A DNA stretch of 5,208 nt, taken from positions 1 to 5,208 of the forward strand of contig JAISNS010000050.1 of NCBI GenBank assembly GCA_031276105.1, read 5' to 3'. Shown here in pieces: positions 1 through 5,181 of the stretch. The first letter of the stretch is position 1; every line of letters begins with the position of its first letter. Both the position numbers and the translations under genes were made by a program. Below the pieces are notes generated by a model. The model was not told the origin of the DNA. It did not search any database and saw nothing but the letters and a program-made list of their open reading frames with translations. This stretch comes from Dysgonamonadaceae bacterium (lineage in GTDB: Bacteria; Bacteroidota; Bacteroidia; Bacteroidales; Azobacteroidaceae).

Positions 1-14
1 TTTTAGTTTAAAAA

Positions 15-32
15 TATCTGCGTTATCTGCGT
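15..32. repeat. Tandem 9-bp direct repeat (TATCTGCGT x2)
   Basis: Two perfect back-to-back copies of TATCTGCGT lie in the non-coding leader of the lipoprotein gene. Read on the minus strand this is an ACGCAGATAACGCAGAT-type string. From memory it resembles short dispersed intergenic repeats in Bacteroidota genomes, but that was not checked. No function can be assigned. Confidence 0.5.
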
Positions 33-131
33 TCCATTTTCTCCGGCGCCACAAAAAAAGATTTAGCCATGAAAATAGGGCGTTACAACCTTTTAAAACG
101 TTTATTTAATGATAGATTAGAATATTTTTTG

Positions 132-139
132 TATTTTTG
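132..139 (+). promoter_or_regulatory. Candidate -7 box for the SusD-like lipoprotein gene
   Basis: TATTTTTG matches the Bacteroides -7 consensus TAnnTTTG. It would place transcription start near 145 and leave an AT-rich leader of about 45 nt before the ATG at 191, a usual arrangement in this phylum. No clear TTTG -33 box is seen 19-21 bp upstream, so the call rests on one half-site. The gene has no Shine-Dalgarno sequence; the bases before the start are A/T-rich. Confidence 0.35.
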
Positions 140-190
140 ACGCCATCTAAATATGCAAGAATTTATAAGGAATTTTAAAAATTATAAACA

Positions 191-2077
191 ATGAAACAGG
201 TATATCTATTCATCCTCTTAGCGGCGTTTTTTTCGTGCGATAATATGCCGCCTGTGAGTAATATCAAATTAAATAGCGTTGAAGGATTGGTTGAAAAAGG
301 GCCTTTCATTTCCGGATCGTCTGTAAGTATATACGAACTGGATAGCAATTTGAGTGGAACCGGACGTGTATTCGAAGCAAAAACAGACAACGAAGGGGCT
401 TTCTCAATCATCGCTTCCACTTCGCTTGTTTCCCAATACGTTAAATTGTCGGTTAATGGCTTCTATTTTAATGAATTTACAGGACAATTATCCGATGCGC
501 CGATTATTTTGGAATCGTTGGCAGACATTTCTGAAACAGACAACGCGAAAATCAATGTGAATATTCTGACCCACTTGGTAATGCCCCGCGTTTTGAAACT
601 CGTTGCCGAAGGCATCAGTTTTTCGCAAGCTAAACAGCAAGCACATAAGGAGTTGTTAAGCGCGTTTTTGATTAACGACGAAACGCTCAATCCGGAAAAA
701 ATCAGCATTACCGACAACAACACAGCTGCTAATATTTTGATTGCCATTTCTTCCGTCCTGTTGAACGGCAGAAGCGACGCCCAATTTTCCGAATTTACAA
801 ACGAAATTCGTAACGACTTGGTCGATGGTACGATTTCGGACGAAATCAAAGCAAAAATTACCCAATCCAGTTTGGGTTTGAGCTATTCTCAAATCAAGAA
901 ACACATTAAAACCCGCTATTCCGAATTAGGAAAGACAGTCGAAATCGGAGCCTTTGAGTTATTTATCGACGGCGATGGCGACGGGCAAATCGGCGATCCT
1001 TACGAAGAAGACTCGGTTATTGTGTTAGAACACTTTTTTGAGAGGGAAGAAAATGTACAACGCTTCTTAGCGCAGGCGCTTGCGACTATGTATTCGTTTG
1101 CTCAAAATCTGTATTTATTTGATGCCGTTTATACAAATTCTATTGATGGAGAAGATATATACCCTTTCAATTTACACGACGTTTATTTTCACAATCATAC
1201 GCCCAATACCAATATAATTAATGAATTATGGAGAAAAGCCTATCGAACGGTTCATGATTTGAATCAAACAATCTTTCAGTTGGAAAAATCGGAGAAAGAC
1301 TGGGCGGAAAAATATGTAACTTATGCGCGAGCTTACAGAGCTTATATCTATTTGAATATGATTGATTTGTGGGGAGACATTCCACTTATAACATCACCTC
1401 TTCTTGAGGACAATCCAATTATTTCGCGTACTTCAAAAAATGAAGTATTGGAATTCGTCATCAGCGAACTTGAGCATGTTTATGCAGTGTTGCCGGATGA
1501 CGCATCGCAAGTTGGATGTTCCAAGTATTTTGCACAAGCCGTCCAAACAAGAGCCTATTTGTATAAAAAGGATTTTAACAATGCTTTCAATAAGGCCGTA
1601 AACATCATTAACAGCGGTAAATACACGCTAAGTAGCAATTTTGATGCCATTTACGCCGGAAATTCTACGGAAACCCTTTTTGAATTACCAAACGATGAAC
1701 AACCTTCCAATCTTCCTTACCGTAAATTGATTCAAAAAGGAAACTATATGCCCGTATGCCGGTATGCGGAAATTTTACTGTCGGCCGCAGAAGCTTCCTA
1801 TCAGACAGGCAATACGGAACGCGCTCTGATTTACCTGAACCAAATCGGAGCAAGGCAAGGAGTTGAATACACAACTTCCGTAACAGAAGAAACAGTGCTA
1901 AACGCTTGGAAAAATGAATTGCAAAACGAAGGATTATGGTTTTTTACTTTAAAACGCTTCGGAAAAGCAACTCAAACTTTAAATATCCTTGAATATCAAC
2001 TGTTATTGCCAATTCCGGAGAGGGAAGTAACCGTAAACCCGGATATAACACAAAATCCGGGTTATCCGGTTTGGTAA
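191..2077 (+). CDS. SusD/RagB-like outer-membrane lipoprotein with N-terminal 'KGPFISGSSV' region
   Basis: Seen: a 628-residue protein with a short lipoprotein signal ending AAFFSC, so Cys16 would be lipidated. Residues 31-120 begin VEKGPFISGSSVSIYELD, a beta-rich segment recognisable from many Bacteroidota lipoproteins of unknown role. A helical part follows to about 250, then an acidic loop DGDGDGQIGD at 260-269. From about 285 the sequence is SusD-like: LWRKAYRTVHDLNQTI (346-361), ARAYRAYIYLNMIDLWGDIPLI (from 379), the TPR-like CRYAEILLSAAEASYQTGN (from 523) and the terminal LLPIPEREV...NPGY signature. Known: SusD proteins are surface lipoproteins that capture nutrients, usually glycans, and lid a SusC TonB-dependent transporter. 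Odd: the SusD part is only about 345 residues against roughly 500 for classical members, and no susC is adjacent. It has 190 bp of non-coding sequence upstream and its own candidate promoter, so it is probably transcribed alone. Ligand unknown. Confidence 0.85.
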   Translation: MKQVYLFILLAAFFSCDNMPPVSNIKLNSVEGLVEKGPFISGSSVSIYELDSNLSGTGRVFEAKTDNEGAFSIIASTSLVSQYVKLSVNGFYFNEFTGQLSDAPIILESLADISETDNAKINVNILTHLVMPRVLKLVAEGISFSQAKQQAHKELLSAFLINDETLNPEKISITDNNTAANILIAISSVLLNGRSDAQFSEFTNEIRNDLVDGTISDEIKAKITQSSLGLSYSQIKKHIKTRYSELGKTVEIGAFELFIDGDGDGQIGDPYEEDSVIVLEHFFEREENVQRFLAQALATMYSFAQNLYLFDAVYTNSIDGEDIYPFNLHDVYFHNHTPNTNIINELWRKAYRTVHDLNQTIFQLEKSEKDWAEKYVTYARAYRAYIYLNMIDLWGDIPLITSPLLEDNPIISRTSKNEVLEFVISELEHVYAVLPDDASQVGCSKYFAQAVQTRAYLYKKDFNNAFNKAVNIINSGKYTLSSNFDAIYAGNSTETLFELPNDEQPSNLPYRKLIQKGNYMPVCRYAEILLSAAEASYQTGNTERALIYLNQIGARQGVEYTTSVTEETVLNAWKNELQNEGLWFFTLKRFGKATQTLNILEYQLLLPIPEREVTVNPDITQNPGYPVW

Positions 2078-2094
2078 TAAAGCGTTGCATTTCT

Positions 2095-3291
2095 TCACCA
2101 TTTGTATTGAAGGCGGAGAGTAAACACGTTGTCTTGCCGGTCGTTACGGTAAGCGGATATGTTTTCCGTTTGTTCGTTGCGATTGATTTCGTAATAGGCT
2201 TGTACGCGGATATGGTTGTTTGCCCGCCATAAAAGTCCGGAACCGAAAGTTCGGCAAGCAATATCTCCTGTTCCTGTGCCGTTTAACCCGATAGCGTTGC
2301 CGTTTATCCGGGTGTTGGGATCGTAGAAGTCGTATTTCAGGACAGCCGAAAACGGACTTGTTCCGAAATCCTGAATATAAATCACGTAACCTCCCCGAAA
2401 ATTGCGGATATAAGTATCGGAATCGGGTAGGGTAGAGGCATTGGGACTTTTGCTGCCGGAGGATCTTCCGGGTTGTTGTCCGAACAAATATTCTGCCCGG
2501 ATTTGCGACATACCTGCTGCGCTTAGCAAACAGAACCGGGCATCCAACCCCAAATATTCGCGTTTAGCAAATCGACCTTTATTGCCGGGGGTATTATCAA
2601 CGATAAACGCTTGTCCATTCATGCGGAAAACATTTTCACTGCCTTGATAAACGCTTCCATTGTAATACGAAACGCCTCCGCCGATTTGCAGATCGCTTCC
2701 AAAACTCTTTTCTGCCGATAGATGCCCGATGAAATCCTTCCGGCTGTCGGTTTCCTGTTTGATACCGTTACCGGCAAATAATCCGCCCTCTAATTTCAGA
2801 AAATTCCATGGCGATGTTTTGGCTGCCTGCAATAGCAGCAAGACGCCTAAATCGCGTTCATCGGGAAATAAAGTCTGAAAAATAGCAGAACGTTCGGGCG
2901 ATTCGCGACGGGAAGAAGAATAACTGATTTCATTCCCGAACGGGCGGTCGAATATGCCGGCTTTCACGACCAGAGTATTAAACCATGGGTCTTTGACTTG
3001 AAGGTAAGCATCTTTGAATCCGACGCCTTTTTCGGTTATGTCCAATTGAAATACACCGGACGCCAAACTTTCTTCATAAACAAATTTAATGAACCCACGC
3101 CGGACGCCTATCCGGTTGAATGTCTTTTCGGGATTTTCGTTCGGGGCGCCGACTTTCAATGTGGCATCTTTTTCACCCCATTGATATTGCGATTGAATAT
3201 AGCCCGAAACTTTCTGCCCGTGCACATCGGGAAAGATGCATAAACTGCTCAACAAAAGAATAATTCCTTTGCAAATTCGATTTTGTTTCAT
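2095..3291 (-). CDS. Outer-membrane porin, phosphate-selective O/P type (Porin_O_P family)
   Basis: Seen: 398 residues. A Sec signal peptide (KGIILLLSSLCIF core) has likely cleavage after Gly25 (DVHG|Q). The mature protein shows alternating amphipathic beta-strands and ends in a strand, LRLQYKW, with the aromatic C-terminal residue expected of beta-barrels. The block at about 66-151 (GFIKFVYEE, GVFQLDITEKGVGFKDAYLQV, AGIFDRPFGNEISYSSSRRE, SPERSAIFQTLFPDERDLGVLL) matches the OprO/OprP-like porin family. Known: these form barrels for uptake of anions or small solutes; substrate cannot be inferred, and many Bacteroidota members are not shown to be phosphate-specific. Length is typical. It converges on the lipoprotein gene with a 17-bp gap. 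The 152-bp gap to the upstream gene contains a candidate promoter, so it is likely its own transcription unit. Confidence 0.88.
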   Translation of the reverse strand: MKQNRICKGIILLLSSLCIFPDVHGQKVSGYIQSQYQWGEKDATLKVGAPNENPEKTFNRIGVRRGFIKFVYEESLASGVFQLDITEKGVGFKDAYLQVKDPWFNTLVVKAGIFDRPFGNEISYSSSRRESPERSAIFQTLFPDERDLGVLLLLQAAKTSPWNFLKLEGGLFAGNGIKQETDSRKDFIGHLSAEKSFGSDLQIGGGVSYYNGSVYQGSENVFRMNGQAFIVDNTPGNKGRFAKREYLGLDARFCLLSAAGMSQIRAEYLFGQQPGRSSGSKSPNASTLPDSDTYIRNFRGGYVIYIQDFGTSPFSAVLKYDFYDPNTRINGNAIGLNGTGTGDIACRTFGSGLLWRANNHIRVQAYYEINRNEQTENISAYRNDRQDNVFTLRLQYKW

Positions 3292-3315
3292 TTATTTATA
3301 ATTATTATGACGCGG

Positions 3316-3323
3316 CAAAGTTA
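3316..3323 (-). promoter_or_regulatory. Candidate -7 box for the porin gene
   Basis: On the minus strand the sequence reads TAACTTTG, an exact TAnnTTTG match. It lies about 25 bp upstream of the porin ATG, giving a leader of roughly 18-20 nt. No good -33 TTTG is seen at the right distance. Its presence argues that the porin is not dependent on readthrough from the gene at 3444-4001. Confidence 0.4.
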
Positions 3324-3394
3324 CGGATGGATAGTTACGATTCTTCTACATTTTTGTTACAAAAAAGATACATTTGATTTTGTCAAAAACATTA

Positions 3395-3427
3395 CTCCTG
3401 AACAATGCACTGCATTTAATCAGGGAG
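3395..3427 (-). terminator. Possible hairpin terminator downstream of the 185-aa gene
   Basis: On the minus strand, shortly after the stop codon of the unknown gene, CTCCCTGA and TCAGGAG pair as an outer stem with one bulge. The nested palindrome AATGCA-G-TGCATT forms an inner stem. The exit side reads TAATGTTTTTG, only a weak U-tract. The geometry fits a factor-independent terminator separating this gene from the porin, but the short T-run keeps confidence low. Confidence 0.3.
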
Positions 3428-3443
3428 ATTGCGGGTCAAGTAG

Positions 3444-4001
3444 TTATAACGACATACCTATTCTCGTAACTTTTGCCAGAGGATGATCCATTGCCGCCCA
3501 TAACAGCCGTTCCATGTGCTGCAACGATGTCCATTCTTCCAATATTGCTTTGTAACTTCCACGATAGATAAGCAAATTCTTACTGACGTCCACATACGAC
3601 ATTTCAACCTCGGAAAACATATAAGGTTCACCTCTCGAGTCGGTGAAATATTCGATAAACTTCTTCAAATCATTAGATTTCACCACAACATCATATTCGT
3701 CATTGAATTTTTCATAGTCATCCGGATAATCGGATTCGCCAATTAGTTCGTTAAATTTGTAGAAATACTCTTTGAAATTCGGCAATAATATTTCCGGTTT
3801 TATCACATAATACGTCACCGGTAGGCTTTTCGTCTTGCTGATTTCAAGGTCGTGCAGTTCTTCGTTGTAGAAGTCAAAAAAATCTTTTGGCGCATGTTTG
3901 ATAAATCTCTCTTTATCCCGTTTTGCGTCCATTTCCGAGTATCTCCACTTGCTACCAAAACGAAACACAAGCGGAATTCCTCCTATAATACCTGTTCCCA
4001 T
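3444..4001 (-). CDS. Hypothetical protein, 185 aa, family not recognised
   Basis: I do not recognise this protein. It has 185 residues, no signal peptide and no clear membrane segment. It is mildly acidic (about 32 Asp/Glu against 25 Lys/Arg) and rich in Phe and Tyr, which suggests a soluble cytosolic alpha/beta protein. The C-terminal part (EEWTSLQHMERLLWAAMDHPLAKVTRIG) looks helical. Start choice: the ATG at 4001 gives the longest frame, but its first 23 residues (MGTGIIGGIPLVFRF...) are unlike the polar remainder. Met24 (MDAKRDKERF) is an alternative. A GTG at Val12 is preceded by AGGAGG (3979-3984) at about 10 nt spacing, although such sites count for little in Bacteroidota. The gene sits beside the repeat island and has no linked partner. 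A small stand-alone acidic protein could be an immunity-type or accessory protein, but nothing in the sequence shows this. Confidence 0.7.
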   Translation of the reverse strand: MGTGIIGGIPLVFRFGSKWRYSEMDAKRDKERFIKHAPKDFFDFYNEELHDLEISKTKSLPVTYYVIKPEILLPNFKEYFYKFNELIGESDYPDDYEKFNDEYDVVVKSNDLKKFIEYFTDSRGEPYMFSEVEMSYVDVSKNLLIYRGSYKAILEEWTSLQHMERLLWAAMDHPLAKVTRIGMSL

Positions 4002-4013
4002 AGTATTTTTACA

Positions 4014-4028
4014 TTTATACGTTTATAC
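4014..4028. repeat. Short direct repeat TTTATAC x2 in the leader of the 185-aa gene
   Basis: TTTATAC occurs at 4014-4020 and 4022-4028, one base apart, just upstream of the start of the unknown gene. It could be a small operator-like half-site pair, but in such AT-rich sequence chance is a sufficient explanation. Confidence 0.25.
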
Positions 4029-4132
4029 ATTTTATTATTATTGTTTAAATTTCCGCTACGAAAATAATGCACGAGGAATTTGCTACCCCCCTTTGCTCAC
4101 CGATACCTATTCCTTATTGTTATTTTACGAGG

Positions 4133-4163
4133 CAAATATAGTTATATTTTCTGAAACAGGCAA
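4133..4163 (-). promoter_or_regulatory. Candidate promoter for the 185-aa gene, abutting a palindrome
   Basis: Reading leftward, TTG (4163-4161, in the context CTTG) is followed by a 20-bp spacer and then TATATTTG (4140-4133). The latter is an exact match to the Bacteroides -7 consensus. Start would fall near 4126, leaving a leader of about 125 nt. The -33 end touches the 28-bp palindrome at 4164-4191, so insertion or structure of that repeat could influence promoter activity. Confidence 0.45.
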
Positions 4164-4191
4164 GTAGAGACGCGATCAATCGCGTCTCTAC
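4164..4191. repeat. Perfect 28-bp palindrome (13-bp stem, CA loop)
   Basis: GTAGAGACGCGAT and ATCGCGTCTCTAC are exact reverse complements separated by CA. Sequences of this GTAGAGACG...CGTCTCTAC type are, from memory, abundant interspersed palindromes in cyanobacterial genomes and occur in some other phyla; this recollection was not checked. It lies two bases from the left end of the next composite repeat and abuts the -33 element of a leftward promoter. There is no T-run, so it is not a typical terminator. Confidence 0.8.
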
Positions 4192-4193
4192 AC

Positions 4194-4365
4194 TTCCCCG
4201 TAGGGGAATAATATCAATAGAAAAACAGGATACCCTCGATATCCCCCCCCGTATCGCCAATTGCCCGTAGGGCTTCCCTTTCGGCGCTTTTTATTCATCC
4301 CCTACGGGGAATAGGGAACAAGAACAGACGCCGTTTTTCTATTGATATTATTGCCCTACGGGCAA
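4194..4365. repeat. 172-bp composite inverted repeat with four CCC(GTA/TAC)GGG hairpins
   Basis: The 33-bp ends (4194-4226 and 4333-4365) are inverted copies matching at 31 of 33 positions. They include an exact 20-bp block, AATAATATCAATAGAAAAAC, opposite its complement at 4333-4352. Each end carries a small hairpin: TTCCCC-GTA-GGGGAA on the left, TTGCCC-TAC-GGGCAA on the right. The only two arm differences are a paired C/G swap that keeps the hairpin. Two further hairpins lie inside, GCCC-GTA-GGGC (4263-4273) and CCCC-TAC-GGGG (4299-4309), in mirrored orientation. No open reading frame of note is present. It is best read as a non-autonomous dispersed element of REP/BIME or MITE character. 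No target-site duplication is visible. Confidence 0.75.
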
Positions 4366-4432
4366 TTACCGCAAAACTTTTTTGCGCTTTTGCTGCCCGT
4401 TTTTTGCCTCATTCACTTTTTTTTCAAAAACA

Positions 4433-4464
4433 TTTGCATAATTCGAATAAACAAATTACATTTG
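4433..4464 (+). promoter_or_regulatory. Consensus-perfect Bacteroides-type promoter, rightward
   Basis: TTTG (4433-4436), a 20-bp spacer and TACATTTG (4457-4464) match the TTTG-N19-21-TAnnTTTG consensus at every defined position. Start would be near 4470. It is the best promoter in the window, yet it reads into the hairpin, the AC microsatellite and the tandem arrays rather than into a recognisable gene. It may be the remnant of a gene displaced by repeats, or it may drive a small transcript. It is about 700 bp from the next rightward gene. Confidence 0.6.
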
Positions 4465-4529
4465 CAGCGGTTTTTGTAAAACAATAGCAAATATGGCAGC
4501 CTCCGAAATTTACAGTTTATTCCACATTA

Positions 4530-4554
4530 TTAACTTCCAAAGCTTGGAAGTTAA
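4530..4554. repeat. Perfect hairpin, 11-bp stem with AGC loop
   Basis: TTAACTTCCAA and TTGGAAGTTAA are exact complements around AGC. There is no T-run on either side, so an intrinsic terminator is unlikely. If transcribed from the promoter at 4433-4464 it would form a leader stem-loop; it also lies inside the doubtful small ORF. Confidence 0.7.
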
Positions 4555-4564
4555 CGGAATTATG

Positions 4565-4615
<51 letters not shown>

Positions 4616-4616
4616 C

Positions 4617-4678
4617 AGGTTCAAGGCTAAAGGTAAAAGGTGCAGGGGAGGTACAGGGTATAAGGTGCAAGGTGCAGG
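4617..4678. repeat. Degenerate AGGTNCA heptad repeats
   Basis: AGGT occurs at 4617, 4631, 4638, 4649, 4663 and 4670, with spacings of 14, 7, 11, 14 and 7, mostly multiples of seven. The copies are variants of (A)AGGTNCARGG. This low-complexity array has no stop-free coding signature that means anything, and it forms the left arm of an imperfect hairpin. Confidence 0.55.
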
Positions 4679-4732
4679 AGCGGCAAAGCCGCGTATCCTG
4701 TACCTTGCACCTTTTGCCTTTTGCCCTGCACC
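4639..4732. repeat. Imperfect long inverted repeat (hairpin centred near 4686)
   Basis: The centre is GCGGC-AAA-GCCGC (4680-4692). Moving outward, AAGGTGCAAGGTGCAGGA (4662-4679) pairs with the complement of 4696-4713 with one mismatch, after a 3-nt insertion on the right. Further out, GGTGCAGGG (4639-4647) matches the complement of the segment ending at 4732. It could form a large hairpin in single-stranded DNA or RNA. Confidence 0.6.
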
Positions 4733-4863
4733 GAGCGGTGCACGATGTCTGCACCGAGCGGTGCACGATGTCTGCACCGAGCGGTGCACGATGTCTGCAC
4801 CGAGCGGTGCAGGGTGTCTGCACCGAGCGGTGCAGGGTGTCTGCACGGGTGCGGTGCACGAGC
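4726..4863. repeat. 23-bp tandem array, five exact-length units plus one degenerate unit
   Basis: Units begin at 4726, 4749, 4772, 4795 and 4818, all 23 bp. The first three are identical and end in CACGATGT. Units four and five are identical to each other and end in CAGGGTGT. A sixth, altered copy starts at 4841. Every one of the five contains the palindrome TGCACCG-AG-CGGTGCA. Since 23 is not divisible by three and the unit lacks stop codons in most frames, long frames on both strands here are artefacts of the repeat. There are no spacers, so it is not a CRISPR array. Confidence 0.92.
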
Positions 4864-4868
4864 GTGTG

Positions 4869-4929
4869 CGTGTGCGGTCGCCGCACTCGAACGTGTGCGG
4901 GCATCGCACTCAAACGTGTGCGGGATTGC
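4869..4929. repeat. Second 23-bp-period array (CGTGTGCGG type), about 2.6 units
   Basis: CGTGTGCGG recurs at 4869, 4892 and 4915, exactly 23 bp apart, with the variable part between. Units one and two contain hairpins, GTGCGG-TCG-CCGCAC and GTGCG-GGCAT-CGCAC. The sequence differs from the preceding array but keeps its period, which suggests a related origin or a shared spacing constraint. Confidence 0.75.
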
Positions 4930-4950
4930 AATACGCCGGCAGGCGTACCC

Positions 4951-4959
4951 TGTGAATAA
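4951..4959 (-). promoter_or_regulatory. DnaA-box-like motif TTATTCACA (left arm)
   Basis: On the minus strand this reads TTATTCACA, an exact match to the stringent TTATNCACA consensus known from E. coli. It is mirrored by an identical copy in the opposite arm. Binding is unproven, and the motif may simply be part of the repeat family's sequence. Confidence 0.3.
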
Positions 4960-5106
4960 CCCCCGGATTTATCCGGGGGCAAACGTGGCCTTTCCCCAGA
5001 TGAACGCCGAAGGCGTCACACTATCGTTTCCTGATAAAAGGGCAACGCCATCCGGCGTTCGCAGAGGGGGAGAAGAACGCCGCTTACCCCCAGATAAATC
5101 TGGGGG

Positions 5107-5115
5107 TTATTCACA
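5107..5115 (+). promoter_or_regulatory. DnaA-box-like motif TTATTCACA (right arm)
   Basis: Plus-strand TTATTCACA, in inverted orientation to the left-arm copy, directly follows the CCCCCAGAT hairpin. The same caution applies: it matches the consensus, but two boxes without an AT-rich unwinding region or dnaA/dnaN nearby do not make an origin. Confidence 0.3.
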
Positions 5116-5181
5116 GGATACGCCTGACGGCGTTAGAATTAGGAATTAACAATTATAAATTTTTAATAAACAACAATTACA

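Larger units (their letters stand above)
4933..5133. repeat. 201-bp composite inverted repeat with nested hairpins and DnaA-box-like motifs
   Basis: The 47-bp arms (4933-4979 and 5087-5133) are inverted copies matching at 43 of 47 positions. Each arm holds an ACGCC-N4-GGCGT hairpin, the string CCTGTGAATAA, and a 9-bp-stem hairpin: CCCCCGGAT/ATCCGGGGG on the left, CCCCCAGAT/ATCTGGGGG on the right. Two of the four arm differences are the paired change that keeps this stem. The 107-bp centre adds ACGCC-GAA-GGCGT (5004-5016) and AACGCC-ATCC-GGCGTT (5044-5059). No gene is evident inside. It resembles the element at 4194-4365 in design but not in sequence. Confidence 0.75.

Noticed and set aside
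69..140. 23-codon open frame (MKIGRYNLLK...) upstream of the lipoprotein gene
   Set aside because: Very short, overlaps the candidate -7 box, and has no ribosome-binding or conservation evidence.
463..904. Minus-strand frames inside the lipoprotein gene (and similar shadows within the porin and the 185-aa gene)
   Set aside because: They lie antisense to clearly coding sequence, with no family resemblance and no promoter or leader of their own.
2039..2069. CCGGATA/TATCCGG inverted repeat at the end of the lipoprotein gene as a bidirectional terminator
   Set aside because: The 7-bp stem has a 17-nt loop, lies wholly inside coding sequence and is not followed by a T-run on either strand.
4726..4929. 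CRISPR array
   Set aside because: Units are contiguous with no spacers, and no cas gene is present in the window.
4726..5133. Iteron-type plasmid origin
   Set aside because: There are 23-bp direct repeats and two DnaA-box-like motifs, but the array is GC-rich, no AT-rich unwinding region adjoins it, and no replication initiator gene is visible.
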